Source: Hyphomicrobiales bacterium | Lineage (GTDB): Bacteria > Pseudomonadota > Alphaproteobacteria > Rhizobiales > Aestuariivirgaceae | Direction: 5' to 3' | NCBI GenBank assembly: GCA_012032065.1 | Contig: JAAURV010000030.1 | Coordinates: forward strand, 1 to 17,314 | Length of the DNA stretch: 17,314 nt | Shown: positions 7,921 through 15,578 of the stretch, one piece after another | Position numbering within the stretch: the stretch's first letter is position 1 | How the letters are laid out: each line of letters starts with the position of its first letter | Program-made: the position numbers and the translations under genes | The notes under the pieces: model-generated | What the model was told of the DNA's origin: nothing | Databases searched by the model: none | Seen by the model: the letters and a program-made list of their open reading frames with translations, nothing else

Positions 7921-8598
7921 ATGACATTCTCCATCGCGGGACGCTGCGAAAGGATTGGCGCATTCGGAGTGGCGATCACGACGTCCTCGATTGCCGTTGG
8001 CGCGCGTTGCCCGCATGCCCGTGCGGGCGTAGGTGCTGTGGCGACGCAGAATGTCACCGATCCGGCGCTTGGCCCGGCGCTGCTTGATTCAATGTCGCAG
8101 GGATTGAGCGCAAGGGATTCAATTGACTCGATAATCCGCAACCGGCCGCATATCGAATACCGCCAGCTCACCGCCGTGGATCGTCATGGAAACTCCGCGT
8201 CATGGTCGGGCACGAACATCCTAGGCACCCATGGCGTTTCGGAAGAACGGAACTGTGTTGCCGCCGGCAATCTTCTCAAATCGTCATCGCTGCCGAAAGC
8301 CATGACGAATGCCTTCGCGGCGAATGCGAACACGCACCTCGCCGAGCGCCTCTTGTTGTCGCTTGAAGCCGGCGCCGCGGCGGGCGGCGAGGAAGGGCAG
8401 GTACATTCGGCTGCATTGATCGTCGTGCATGAACATTCGTTCCCGCTTGTGAGCCTCAGAGTCGATTGGTCGGAGGAAGACCCGATCGCCGTGCTGCGCA
8501 AACTCTGGGAAGACTACAAGCCACAGATGGGCGCCTATCTGCGGCGCGCCATCGATCCGGCTCAAGCGCCGAGTTACGGCGTTCTGGGCGATCCTTAA
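7921..8598 (+). CDS. DUF1028 family protein
   Basis: The gene is an intact 225-aa protein of the DUF1028 family. It begins MTFSIAGRCERIGAFGVAIT and contains GVGAVATQNVTDPALG and a GEEGQVHSAAL segment, all typical of the family. The function is not established. DUF1028 genes recur beside RidA proteins, M20 deacylases and peptide transporters, and a hydrolase-type role has been suggested for them. No signal peptide is seen, so it is probably cytoplasmic. It starts 4 bases after the ridA stop. Its TAA stop overlaps the TAA of the convergent M20 gene within one TTAA. Confidence 0.85.
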   Translation: MTFSIAGRCERIGAFGVAITTSSIAVGARCPHARAGVGAVATQNVTDPALGPALLDSMSQGLSARDSIDSIIRNRPHIEYRQLTAVDRHGNSASWSGTNILGTHGVSEERNCVAAGNLLKSSSLPKAMTNAFAANANTHLAERLLLSLEAGAAAGGEEGQVHSAALIVVHEHSFPLVSLRVDWSEEDPIAVLRKLWEDYKPQMGAYLRRAIDPAQAPSYGVLGDP

Positions 8599-9743
8599 GC
8601 CGAAAGTTTCTCGACCAGCTTTGCCAGCATGCGGTCGCACGCCGCGAGTTGCTCCACACTCACATATTCATCCGGCTTGTGCGCCACCGCGATGCTGCCG
8701 GGTCCGCACACGACTGATGGAATTCCAAGGTGCTTCTGAAACAGCCCGCCTTCGGTGCCGAAGGTGATCTTGCCCGTTGAGTTTCCGCCCGTGAGCGACT
8801 GCACGAATTTCACCGCCTCGCTGTCGGCCGGTGTGTCGAGTGCCGGATAACTTTGCAGTTCCGCGAATTCGAAGCGCGCGTCCTTGAAGACGCCGCGATA
8901 GCTCTCCGCGATGCGTTCACCTGCGGAGGCAAGACGCTGCATGATCGCTGCGCCATCGTCCTGCGGCAGGTAGCGGATTTCGAAATCGAAGCTCGCCCGG
9001 TTGGGCACGATGTTCATCACCTCGCCGCCCACGATCTTACCCACATGCAGTGTGGTGTAGGCGACATCATAGTCGCCGTCGCGAAGGCCGTTTCTCGCAA
9101 TGTCGTCCTGCACTCTGCGGATTTCCGAGATCAGATCCGCGCACAAGTAGATCGCGTTAACCCCCATGGGCGCCAGGCTCGAATGCGCCTCAAGCCCGTG
9201 CGCGGTGACGCGGTACCCGAGTTTGCCCTTATGCGCCGTCACCGCCTGCATCATCGTCGGTTCCCCCACGATGCAAAGCCGTGGCGTGACCTCGATTCCC
9301 TTCAGCATATCGATGAGCCGTCTCACGCCGACGCATCCAATTTCCTCGTCATAAGAAAACGCGAAATGGATTGGCGCCTTCAATGCCGCCTTTTTCGCAG
9401 CCTTCGAGATGGAAAGGCAGCAGGCGATGAAGCCCTTCATGTCGGCGCTGCCGCGCCCATGGAGATTGCCGCTTCTCTCGCTGAGTTGAAACGGATCGCT
9501 GCTCCAGGCCTGACCTTCGACAGGCACCACATCCGTGTGTCCCGAGAGAACCACGCCCGGCACATCCGCGGGCCCGATGGTTGCCCACAAGTTGGCTTTC
9601 TTGCCATCGGCGCTTTCGACGCGAGTTGAAGAAATTCCGGCGACTGAAAATTCGGTCTCAACGAACGAGATCAAGTCGAGATTGCTGTCGCGGCTGACGG
9701 TGGGATAGGCGATCAGGCGCTCGAGATATTGTCTGCTCTGCAT
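8595..9743 (-). CDS. argE: M20 family deacylase, acetylornithine deacetylase-like (ArgE)
   Basis: The gene encodes an intact 382-aa metallo-hydrolase of the ArgE/DapE/M20 family, which removes acyl groups from N-acyl amino acids using two metal ions. Visible metal and catalytic residues are LSGHTD (His69, Asp71), SADMKG (Asp101), YDEEIG (catalytic Glu133, Glu134), GEP (Glu161) and the C-terminal VAHKPDEY (His355). The dimerisation domain lies between, with AHGLEAHSS. Length and motifs fit ArgE. However, the neighbouring RidA and DUF1028 genes suggest a catabolic N-acyl amino acid deacylase, not arginine synthesis. The gene symbol therefore names the family, not a proven role. It follows lacI on the same strand by 45 bases and converges on DUF1028. 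Confidence 0.85.
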   Translation of the reverse strand: MQSRQYLERLIAYPTVSRDSNLDLISFVETEFSVAGISSTRVESADGKKANLWATIGPADVPGVVLSGHTDVVPVEGQAWSSDPFQLSERSGNLHGRGSADMKGFIACCLSISKAAKKAALKAPIHFAFSYDEEIGCVGVRRLIDMLKGIEVTPRLCIVGEPTMMQAVTAHKGKLGYRVTAHGLEAHSSLAPMGVNAIYLCADLISEIRRVQDDIARNGLRDGDYDVAYTTLHVGKIVGGEVMNIVPNRASFDFEIRYLPQDDGAAIMQRLASAGERIAESYRGVFKDARFEFAELQSYPALDTPADSEAVKFVQSLTGGNSTGKITFGTEGGLFQKHLGIPSVVCGPGSIAVAHKPDEYVSVEQLAACDRMLAKLVEKLSA

Positions 9744-9788
9744 GTTTCACTTATGGCAACGAGCGGCGCTCGAAGCAATCGGCTGCGA

Positions 9789-10772
9789 TTACTCCGGTTG
9801 CAGCAACACTTGCAGCGACTGCGCCGCTTCACCATTGATTGCCGCGAGCAGCGTGCGGCCGAGTTCCTTTCCCGTCTCGCGGTGGCTTTCGTGAATGAGG
9901 ATCAGCTCCGGCCGGAACCAGCGCATGAAATCGGAATACTGCTTGGTCACCACGTCGAAGTCGGATCCCAGCTTGAGCCCCGCTTCCTCCAAAGCCGAGA
10001 TCATCGTCATGGTCATCAGTTCGCTCGAACTCACGAACCCGTCGGGACGGTTCGGTTCCCGCGCCAGCGCCAGCGCCCGCTGCTTCACCTCGTCGATCTT
10101 CGAATCGATGTCGATGTCGCCCAAGGGATACTCGTCGAGGCCGCGTTCGCGCAGGCCCAGCGAGAAGCCTTCGAGTGTGTGGTAGTAGAACGAGAGCCCA
10201 GCCGGCGGCCTGAGCAGGCCGATGCGCTTTCGCCCGCGCGCCGCGAGAAGTCCCACCGCCTTATAGGCGAATGCCGCGTTGTCGAAATCCACATAGGCAT
10301 GCTCGGTGCCCACGCTCGTGCGCCCATGCGTGGCGAAGGGCATGTTGTTCTCGATCAGATAGCGCACCCGCGGATCGTCCGGCTGTGTCCGCGCGATGAT
10401 CACGCCGTCGGCGGATCGCGTGTCGACCACATAACGGATCGGCGCCATCGAGTCCGACAGCATGTAAGGCGTCACCACGAGATGATAGCCGGTGCCATTC
10501 AAGGACTCCGAGAGTCCGAACACAAGCTGCTCGACCAAACCATAAGCCGAACCTTCTGTATTGAGAATGAGGCTCACCACATTGGTTTTGCCCGTGCGGA
10601 GCCTGACGCCCGCGCGGTTCGGCAAATATCCCGCCTGCTGCGCGGCCAGCTTCACCCGCGCCCGCGTATCCTCGGCGATGTCGGGGCTATCCCTCAGCGC
10701 CTGAGATACGGTGGAAACCGCGAGGCCGGTTATTTCGGCGAGAGAGCGTAGCGTGGGTCGTTCCGAAGTCAT
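9789..10772 (-). CDS. LacI-family transcriptional regulator of the mannoside operon
   Basis: The gene encodes an intact 327-aa LacI/GalR-type regulator. An N-terminal helix-turn-helix (about residues 7-27, TLRSLAEITGLAVSTVSQALRD) is followed by the hinge helix region and a periplasmic-binding-protein-like sugar domain (from about residue 60, VVSLILN). I chose the ATG at 10772 because the HTH starts a few residues later, as usual in this family. A longer frame to 10862 would run through the operators. It is transcribed divergently from the sugar transporter operon, with two palindromic LacI-type sites in between. It is therefore very likely the local repressor, released by a mannoside or its breakdown product. 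The effector is an inference. Confidence 0.88.
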   Translation of the reverse strand: MTSERPTLRSLAEITGLAVSTVSQALRDSPDIAEDTRARVKLAAQQAGYLPNRAGVRLRTGKTNVVSLILNTEGSAYGLVEQLVFGLSESLNGTGYHLVVTPYMLSDSMAPIRYVVDTRSADGVIIARTQPDDPRVRYLIENNMPFATHGRTSVGTEHAYVDFDNAAFAYKAVGLLAARGRKRIGLLRPPAGLSFYYHTLEGFSLGLRERGLDEYPLGDIDIDSKIDEVKQRALALAREPNRPDGFVSSSELMTMTMISALEEAGLKLGSDFDVVTKQYSDFMRWFRPELILIHESHRETGKELGRTLLAAINGEAAQSLQVLLQPE

Positions 10773-10795
10773 GGAACGCCGGACATTAACCGTTG

Positions 10796-10812
10796 TCTGA
10801 AACGTTTCAAGC
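10796..10812. promoter_or_regulatory. LacI-type operator 1
   Basis: TGAAACGTTTCA at 10798-10809 is a perfect 12-bp palindrome with the central CG typical of LacI-family operators. It lies 25 bases upstream of the lacI-type ATG, so it may mediate autorepression. The 17-mer TCTGAAACGTTTCAAGC recurs 68 bases away with one mismatch. Confidence 0.75.
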
Positions 10813-10863
10813 CTCGAAAAACCCTTTTGCAGCGCAGCAAACTGCGGCACGGGCTGCCCCATA

Positions 10864-10880
10864 TCTGAAACGTTGCAAGC
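10864..10880. promoter_or_regulatory. LacI-type operator 2, upstream of the transporter operon
   Basis: TCTGAAACGTTGCAAGC matches operator 1 at 16 of 17 positions, in the same orientation and 68 bp away. Its right half carries a G for T change, making the palindrome imperfect. It overlaps a possible -35 (TTGCAA, 10873-10878) that would pair with a weak -10 at 10896-10901. Repressor bound here would block the transporter promoter. Confidence 0.7.
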
Positions 10881-10939
10881 TCCCGCGTTATCGCATAGGG
10901 TCCATGCGCACCCGCAAAGACAAAGGGAGGAAAACTGTC

Positions 10940-12186
10940 ATGGGTTTCAAGAAATTTGCTGCCGTTCTTGCCGTGTCGGCGTCCGCGCTGACGGGCACAG
11001 CCTACGCCGCCGATGTGGAAGTCACCCATTGGTGGACGTCCGGCGGTGAAGCCGCGGCCGTCGCCGAGTTCGCCAAGGCGTTCAACGCCACCGGCCACAA
11101 ATGGGTCGATGGCGCCATCGCCGGCTCCGGCGACGTCGCCCGCCCGATCATCATCTCGCGCATCCTCGGCGGCAACCCGATGGGTGCCACACAGCTCAAC
11201 CCCGGTACCGACGCTGATGAATTGATCAAGCCGGCCTGATGCTCGACCTGACGGAACTCGCCGAAAAGGAACAGTGGAACGACATCCTGCGCCCGAAGAC
11301 GCAGATGGCGTCCTGCACGGTAGACGGCAAAGTCTGGTGTGTGCCGGTGAACCTGCACTCGGCCCAATGGCTGTGGACAAACCGCAAGGTTTATCAGGAT
11401 GCCGGCCTTGAGCCCCCGAAGAACTGGAGCGACGTCGTCGCTTCGGCGCCGAAGCTGCGCGAAAGGGCAAGTCCAGCCCATGGCGCTGGCCCAGGGTTGG
11501 CCGGTTGGACTTCTGATCGAAGACCTGATCGTCGCCGTCGCTGGCGTCGACAACTACGTTAAGGTCTACAAGGACCGCGATCTCGCCCTTGCATCGGGAC
11601 CGAGTTTGCGAAAGTGTTCGCGGCCGTCGATGACGCCCGCAAGATGGTGAACCCGGCCGAAATGACCAAGCAGTGGAACGAAGCTGTAGCCCTGGTAATC
11701 ACCGGCAAGGCTGGTTCAGTAGTTCATGGCGACTGGTCGGGCGGCGAATTCCAGGTCGCCAACATGGTGCCGGGCAAGGATTATGACTGCCTGCCAGGCC
11801 TCGGCGTTGAGCCGGTGCTGAACACCGGCGGCGACGTCTTCTACTTCCCGAAGCAATCTGATCCGGAAGTCGAAAAGGCGCAGCTTGCCATGGCTTCCAA
11901 CATGATCACCAAGGAAGTGCAGGTCGCCTTCAACTTGAAGAAGGGCTCGCTGCCGATGCGCGGCGACGTGGACCTCGCCGCCGCCAACGACTGCATGAAG
12001 AAGGGCCTAGAGATCCTCGACAAGGGCACCAAGGTGTTCCCCAACAACGTGCAAATGCTTGACCGCGACTCGCTGAACCAGATCAACGATCTGTTCACGG
12101 CCTTCTTTGCGACGCCAGAAATGACGCCAGCAGATGGCCAGGCCAAGTTCGCCGAGATCATCAAGAACGCGCCTCCACTGCAATAA
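10940..12186 (+). CDS. Carbohydrate ABC transporter substrate-binding protein (apparent frameshifts)
   Basis: This is a periplasmic solute-binding protein of the CUT1 sugar transporter family. A Sec signal peptide (MGFKKFAAVLAVSASALTG...) ends in AYA-A, with probable cleavage after residue 23. The mature start VEVTHWWTSGGEAAAVAEF is characteristic of glucose/mannose-type binding proteins. I chose the ATG at 10940 because GGGAGG lies at 10925-10930. The frame breaks at about 11228-11230 (one A or G missing; restored KAGLMLDLTEL), in 11463-11490, and at 11600-11601 (CC for CCC; restored SGPEFAKVF). The middle break is ambiguous: either two missing bases (REKGKSSPMALAQ) or one extra base (KGQVQPMALAQ). 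Total length is 415-416 aa, normal for the family. A strong hairpin follows the gene. With a beta-mannosidase in the same operon, mannosides are the likely ligand. Confidence 0.85.
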
Positions 12187-12207
12187 GCGCGCCGCGCAAA
12201 ACATGCG

Positions 12208-12232
12208 CTCCGGCGGGGTAAAACCGCCGGAG
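12208..12232 (+). terminator. Intercistronic stem-loop after the binding-protein gene
   Basis: A perfect 9-bp GC-rich stem (CTCCGGCGG with CCGCCGGAG) encloses a 7-base loop. It lies 22 bases after the binding-protein stop and 28 before the first permease. The following bases (TGTTCTGG) are only mildly T-rich. It could be a leaky terminator or a 3' mRNA stabiliser. Either would give more binding protein than permease, as is common in such operons. Confidence 0.6.
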
Positions 12233-12260
12233 TGTTCTGGATTGAATTGGGGCAGCCGTC

Positions 12261-13523
12261 ATGACCAGCTTGGGACTTGCTTCGGCGGGGCGCGCCTACG
12301 AGCCGCCATATATTCCAGCTTTCAGCCAGCCGGTACGATGGGCCGCTGTTGGCATTATCGCCGCGATTGCATTCGCGGCTCTGGCCTCCGACTGGCCGTT
12401 TTCAAGGATCGGCACCTTCCAGCCCATGATGCTCGCATTGGGCTTCGTGCTCATTCAATATGTCGTCGACATTCCCTTCCGCGCTCACAAATGGCGGCTT
12501 GCGGTCATCGGCGTCTTCCTCGCCGCCACCTTGGCCTATTGGCTGTCGTGGTATTCAGGTGGCGCCTTGGTGTCGCCTGCCGCTGCGGAAAGCGTGTGGA
12601 AATACGCCAGCGTCGGCCTCATCGCGGGACTGCTTGGTGCAGGCGTGTGGAACGCGCCCTACAAGAATTTCCACTCCAAGGTCGCTTCCGTACCGATGAT
12701 GTTCATCGTGTTGTTCGCCTTCATCGGCTGCAGCCTGTGGACCATGACCTATTCGCTCTCGGATGCGCGCATCTACCCCGTTTTTACCTTCGTGGGATTC
12801 AAACAATACTACCGCCTGTTCAGCGTCGACATCTGGGAGATCGCGTGGAAGAACGGTCTCATCTACCTGTTTCTTGGCACGGCGTTTTCCATAATCACGG
12901 GGTTTTTCCTCGCGGTTTTCATGGACCAGAAGATCAGGCTCGAAGGCCTGTTCCGCACTATCTATCTCTATCCCTTCGCGCTCTCCTTCATCGTCACCGG
13001 CCATGTCTGGGCCTGGATTTTCAGCCCGGCCTACGGACTCCAAAAGTCTGTGCGCCAGATGGGCTGGGAAAGCTTCACCTTCGAGTGGATCGCCGACAGC
13101 AAGATGGCGATTTATTGCGTCGTTATCGCCGGCGTCTGGCAAGGATCAGGCCTCGTCATGGCGCTGATGCTGGCGGGTCTTCGCGGCATTGACGACGAGA
13201 TTTGGCGCGCGTCGCGCGTCGATGGCATTCCAAAGTGGCGCACGTACCTGCAGATCGTCATTCCCATGATGCGTCCCGTGCTGATCACGACCTTCGTCAT
13301 CGTGGCGGCGGGCGCCGTTCGCATTTACGACCTCGTGGTGGCTCTGACTGATGGCGGCCCCGGCATTTCGTCCACGGTTCCCGCCCAATACGTGTACAAG
13401 TACCTATTCTCCGGCAATATCGGCCAGGGCCTCTCTGCCGCGACCGTGATGCTGCTGGCCAGCGCCATCATCCTCATTCCCTGGGTCTATGTAGAATTCG
13501 TCAAGAGCAAGCAGCAGAGATGA
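12261..13523 (+). CDS. Sugar ABC transporter permease (MalF-like) with N-terminal extension
   Basis: The gene encodes an intact 420-aa inner-membrane permease of the CUT1 type. The canonical part starts with a hydrophobic segment at about 143-162. It includes the cytoplasmic EAA loop that contacts the ATPase (EIWRASRVDGIPKWRTYLQIVIP, about 313-335). Family members are usually about 290-330 aa. This protein has about 140 extra N-terminal residues with four likely membrane segments (about 26-43, 56-71, 79-97, 113-130). The start ATG at 12261 has GGGG eight bases upstream. Starting later would still leave most of the extension. It overlaps the next permease gene by 4 bases (ATGA), indicating translational coupling. 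Confidence 0.88.
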   Translation: MTSLGLASAGRAYEPPYIPAFSQPVRWAAVGIIAAIAFAALASDWPFSRIGTFQPMMLALGFVLIQYVVDIPFRAHKWRLAVIGVFLAATLAYWLSWYSGGALVSPAAAESVWKYASVGLIAGLLGAGVWNAPYKNFHSKVASVPMMFIVLFAFIGCSLWTMTYSLSDARIYPVFTFVGFKQYYRLFSVDIWEIAWKNGLIYLFLGTAFSIITGFFLAVFMDQKIRLEGLFRTIYLYPFALSFIVTGHVWAWIFSPAYGLQKSVRQMGWESFTFEWIADSKMAIYCVVIAGVWQGSGLVMALMLAGLRGIDDEIWRASRVDGIPKWRTYLQIVIPMMRPVLITTFVIVAAGAVRIYDLVVALTDGGPGISSTVPAQYVYKYLFSGNIGQGLSAATVMLLASAIILIPWVYVEFVKSKQQR

Positions 13524-14470
13524 CCGGCACTCCAGCCATCGAACCATTTGGCCCCAAGCCCAAGCGCCTGTTCGATCCAGCGCGCATCGGGGTCTACGCT
13601 TTCCTCATCATCACGGCGCTCTATTTCCTCTTCCCGCTCTACGTCGTGATCATCACGTCCTTCAAGGACCTTGACGCCATCCGCGACGGAAATATCTTCT
13701 GGCCGCAACTCAAATATGGCGTGATCACCACAACCGATCCCGCCGGCAACATCGTCACCCGGCAAGCCGAATGGTGGCACCCCTGGTACCGCGCCTGGTT
13801 TGAAGTCTGCACCGGCCTCGAATGTAAGGGCATCAGCCCCAACTTCTGGAATTCGGTCATCATCACCATTCCCTCGGTAATCGTCTCGATTGCCGTCGCC
13901 ATCACGACTGGCTATGCGCTGGCGAACTGGCCCTTTAGGTTCTCCGAAGGCTTTTTCACCGTGCTGATCGTCGGCTCCTTCATTCCCTATCAGGTCCTGC
14001 TCTACCCCATGGTGCTTCTCACCAAGAACATGGGCATATACTCGACGCTCTCCGCCGTGATCTTCGTCCACACTGTCTTCGGTTTGCCGATCCTGACGCT
14101 CCTGTTCCGCAACTATTTCGCCTCGCTCCCCGTCGAACTATTCAAGGCGGCGCGCGTCGATGGGGCGGGGTTCTGGCGCATATTGTTGCAGGTGTTTCTG
14201 CCCATGTCGCTGCCGATCCTGACGGTGGCGGTCATCCTGCAGGTGACCGGAATCTGGAATGACTTCCTCTTCGGCGTCGTCTTCGCGGGGCTGCCGAATT
14301 ATCCCATGACGGTGAAGCTCAACAACATCTTCACCTCGACATTCGGTGTGAAGGAATACAACGTCGAAATGGCGGCCACGCTGCTGACCGGCGCCATTCC
14401 TCTCGCCATCTATTTTCTCTCCGGCAGGTATTTCGTGCGCGGCATCGCCGCCGGCGCGGTGAAGGGTTGA
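13520..14470 (+). CDS. Sugar ABC transporter permease (MalG/GtsC-like)
   Basis: The gene encodes an intact 316-aa second permease of the CUT1 transporter. TM1 (about 23-47) is followed by a roughly 60-residue periplasmic loop (about 50-110). After further membrane segments comes the EAA loop (ELFKAARVDGAGFWRILLQVFLP, about 206-228). The segment VTGIWNDFLFGVVFAG is typical of glucose/mannose-type CUT1 permeases. The ATG overlaps the stop of the upstream permease (ATGA). The ATPase gene follows after 4 bases. It should form the membrane channel together with the upstream permease. Confidence 0.9.
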   Translation: MTGTPAIEPFGPKPKRLFDPARIGVYAFLIITALYFLFPLYVVIITSFKDLDAIRDGNIFWPQLKYGVITTTDPAGNIVTRQAEWWHPWYRAWFEVCTGLECKGISPNFWNSVIITIPSVIVSIAVAITTGYALANWPFRFSEGFFTVLIVGSFIPYQVLLYPMVLLTKNMGIYSTLSAVIFVHTVFGLPILTLLFRNYFASLPVELFKAARVDGAGFWRILLQVFLPMSLPILTVAVILQVTGIWNDFLFGVVFAGLPNYPMTVKLNNIFTSTFGVKEYNVEMAATLLTGAIPLAIYFLSGRYFVRGIAAGAVKG

Positions 14471-14474
14471 TCGC

Positions 14475-15573
14475 ATGACAACTGCTCCAAGGAAAACGCA
14501 AGCCCGTCCGTTTCGGTGCGCGGCCTCGCCCAGCACTACGGCTCGCTGCAGGTGCTGAAAGCCCTCGATCTCGATATCGCCGACGGCGAATTCATCGTGC
14601 TTCTCGGCCCCTCCGGCTGCGGCAAGTCCACGCTCTTGAACTGCATTGCGGGATTGCTCGAGCCAACCGACGGCCAGGTCTTCATCAAGGGCAAGAACGT
14701 CACCTGGGAGGAGCCGAAGGATCGCGGCATCGGCATGGTGTTCCAGTCCTACGCGCTTTATCCGCAAATGTCGGTGGAGCGGAACCTCTCTTTTGGCCTT
14801 CGCGTCTCCGGCATGCCCAAGGATGAAATCGGCAAGCGGGTGAAGCGCGCCTCCGAGATTCTCCAGATCGAGCCGCTGTTGCAGAGAAAGCCCTCGCAAC
14901 TCTCCGGCGGCCAGCGCCAGCGCGTCGCCATCGGCCGCGCCCTTGTGCGCGATGTCGATGTCTTCCTCTTCGACGAGCCGTTGTCGAACCTCGACGCCAA
15001 GCTCCGCGCCGAACTTCGCGTCGAAATCAAGCGGCTGCACCAGCGCCTCGGCAACACCATGATCTATGTGACGCATGACCAGATCGAGGCGCTGACGCTC
15101 GCCGATCGCATCGCCGTCATGAAGGGCGGCACCATCCAGCAGCTCGACGATCCGCTTACCATCTACAACAAGCCCAAGAACGCTACGTCGCGGGCTTCAT
15201 CGGCTCGCCGTCGATGAATTTTTTGAAGGGCAAGGTCGAGAAGGGGGCGTTCGTTCTGGGCAGCAAGAAGCTTCCGCTCAAGGACTACCCTGCAATTGCG
15301 ATGCGCGACGGAGCCGCCGAGTTGGGCGTGAGGCCCGAACACATCAGCGTCAACGGCCAGGCGAAGAAGGACTACACGGATCCGATCGCCGCCACCGTGG
15401 ACATCGTCGAGCCCATGGGTTCCGACAGCCTCGTGTGGCTGCAAGTCGAGGGCCAGCAGCTTTCGGCCCGCGTCGAATCGAGTCACCTCTTCCGGCCCGG
15501 CGAGAAGACGCAAATCCGCTTCCGCCCGGCACTCGCATCTCTGTTCGACGAGGCAACGGGCGATCGGCTCTGA
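14475..15573 (+). CDS. MalK/UgpC-type ABC transporter ATPase (two apparent frameshifts)
   Basis: This is the energising subunit of the sugar importer, predicted to dimerise on the cytoplasmic side. All nucleotide-binding motifs are present: Walker A GPSGCGKST (45-53), Q-loop Gln91 (FQSYALYP), signature LSGGQRQR (143-150), Walker B VFLFDEP (163-169) and His201. A TOBE/regulatory domain follows, with GVRPEHI. The frame breaks near the N-terminus at 14489-14490 (AA for AAA; restored MTTAPKENASPSVSVRGL). It breaks again at about 15181 (C for CC; restored KNRYVAGFIGSPSMNF). With both bases restored the length is exactly 367 codons (366 aa), normal for MalK-type proteins. The ATG at 14475 has AAGGG about nine bases upstream. 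An uninterrupted start at the GTG at 14516 would remove only the first residues. Confidence 0.9.
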
Positions 15574-15578
15574 CATTC

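Noticed and set aside
9760..9772. Small GC hairpin between the LacI gene and the M20 gene
   Set aside because: A 5-bp stem with a 3-base loop and no U-run; it is too short to support a terminator.
14138..15076. 312-aa open frame on the minus strand
   Set aside because: It is antisense to the second permease and the ATPase, both clearly coding on the plus strand.
14475..15573. Programmed frameshifting in the ATPase or other genes
   Set aside because: No classic slippery heptamer with a downstream structure is seen at the breaks, and the same kind of break occurs in unrelated genes, which points to a technical cause.
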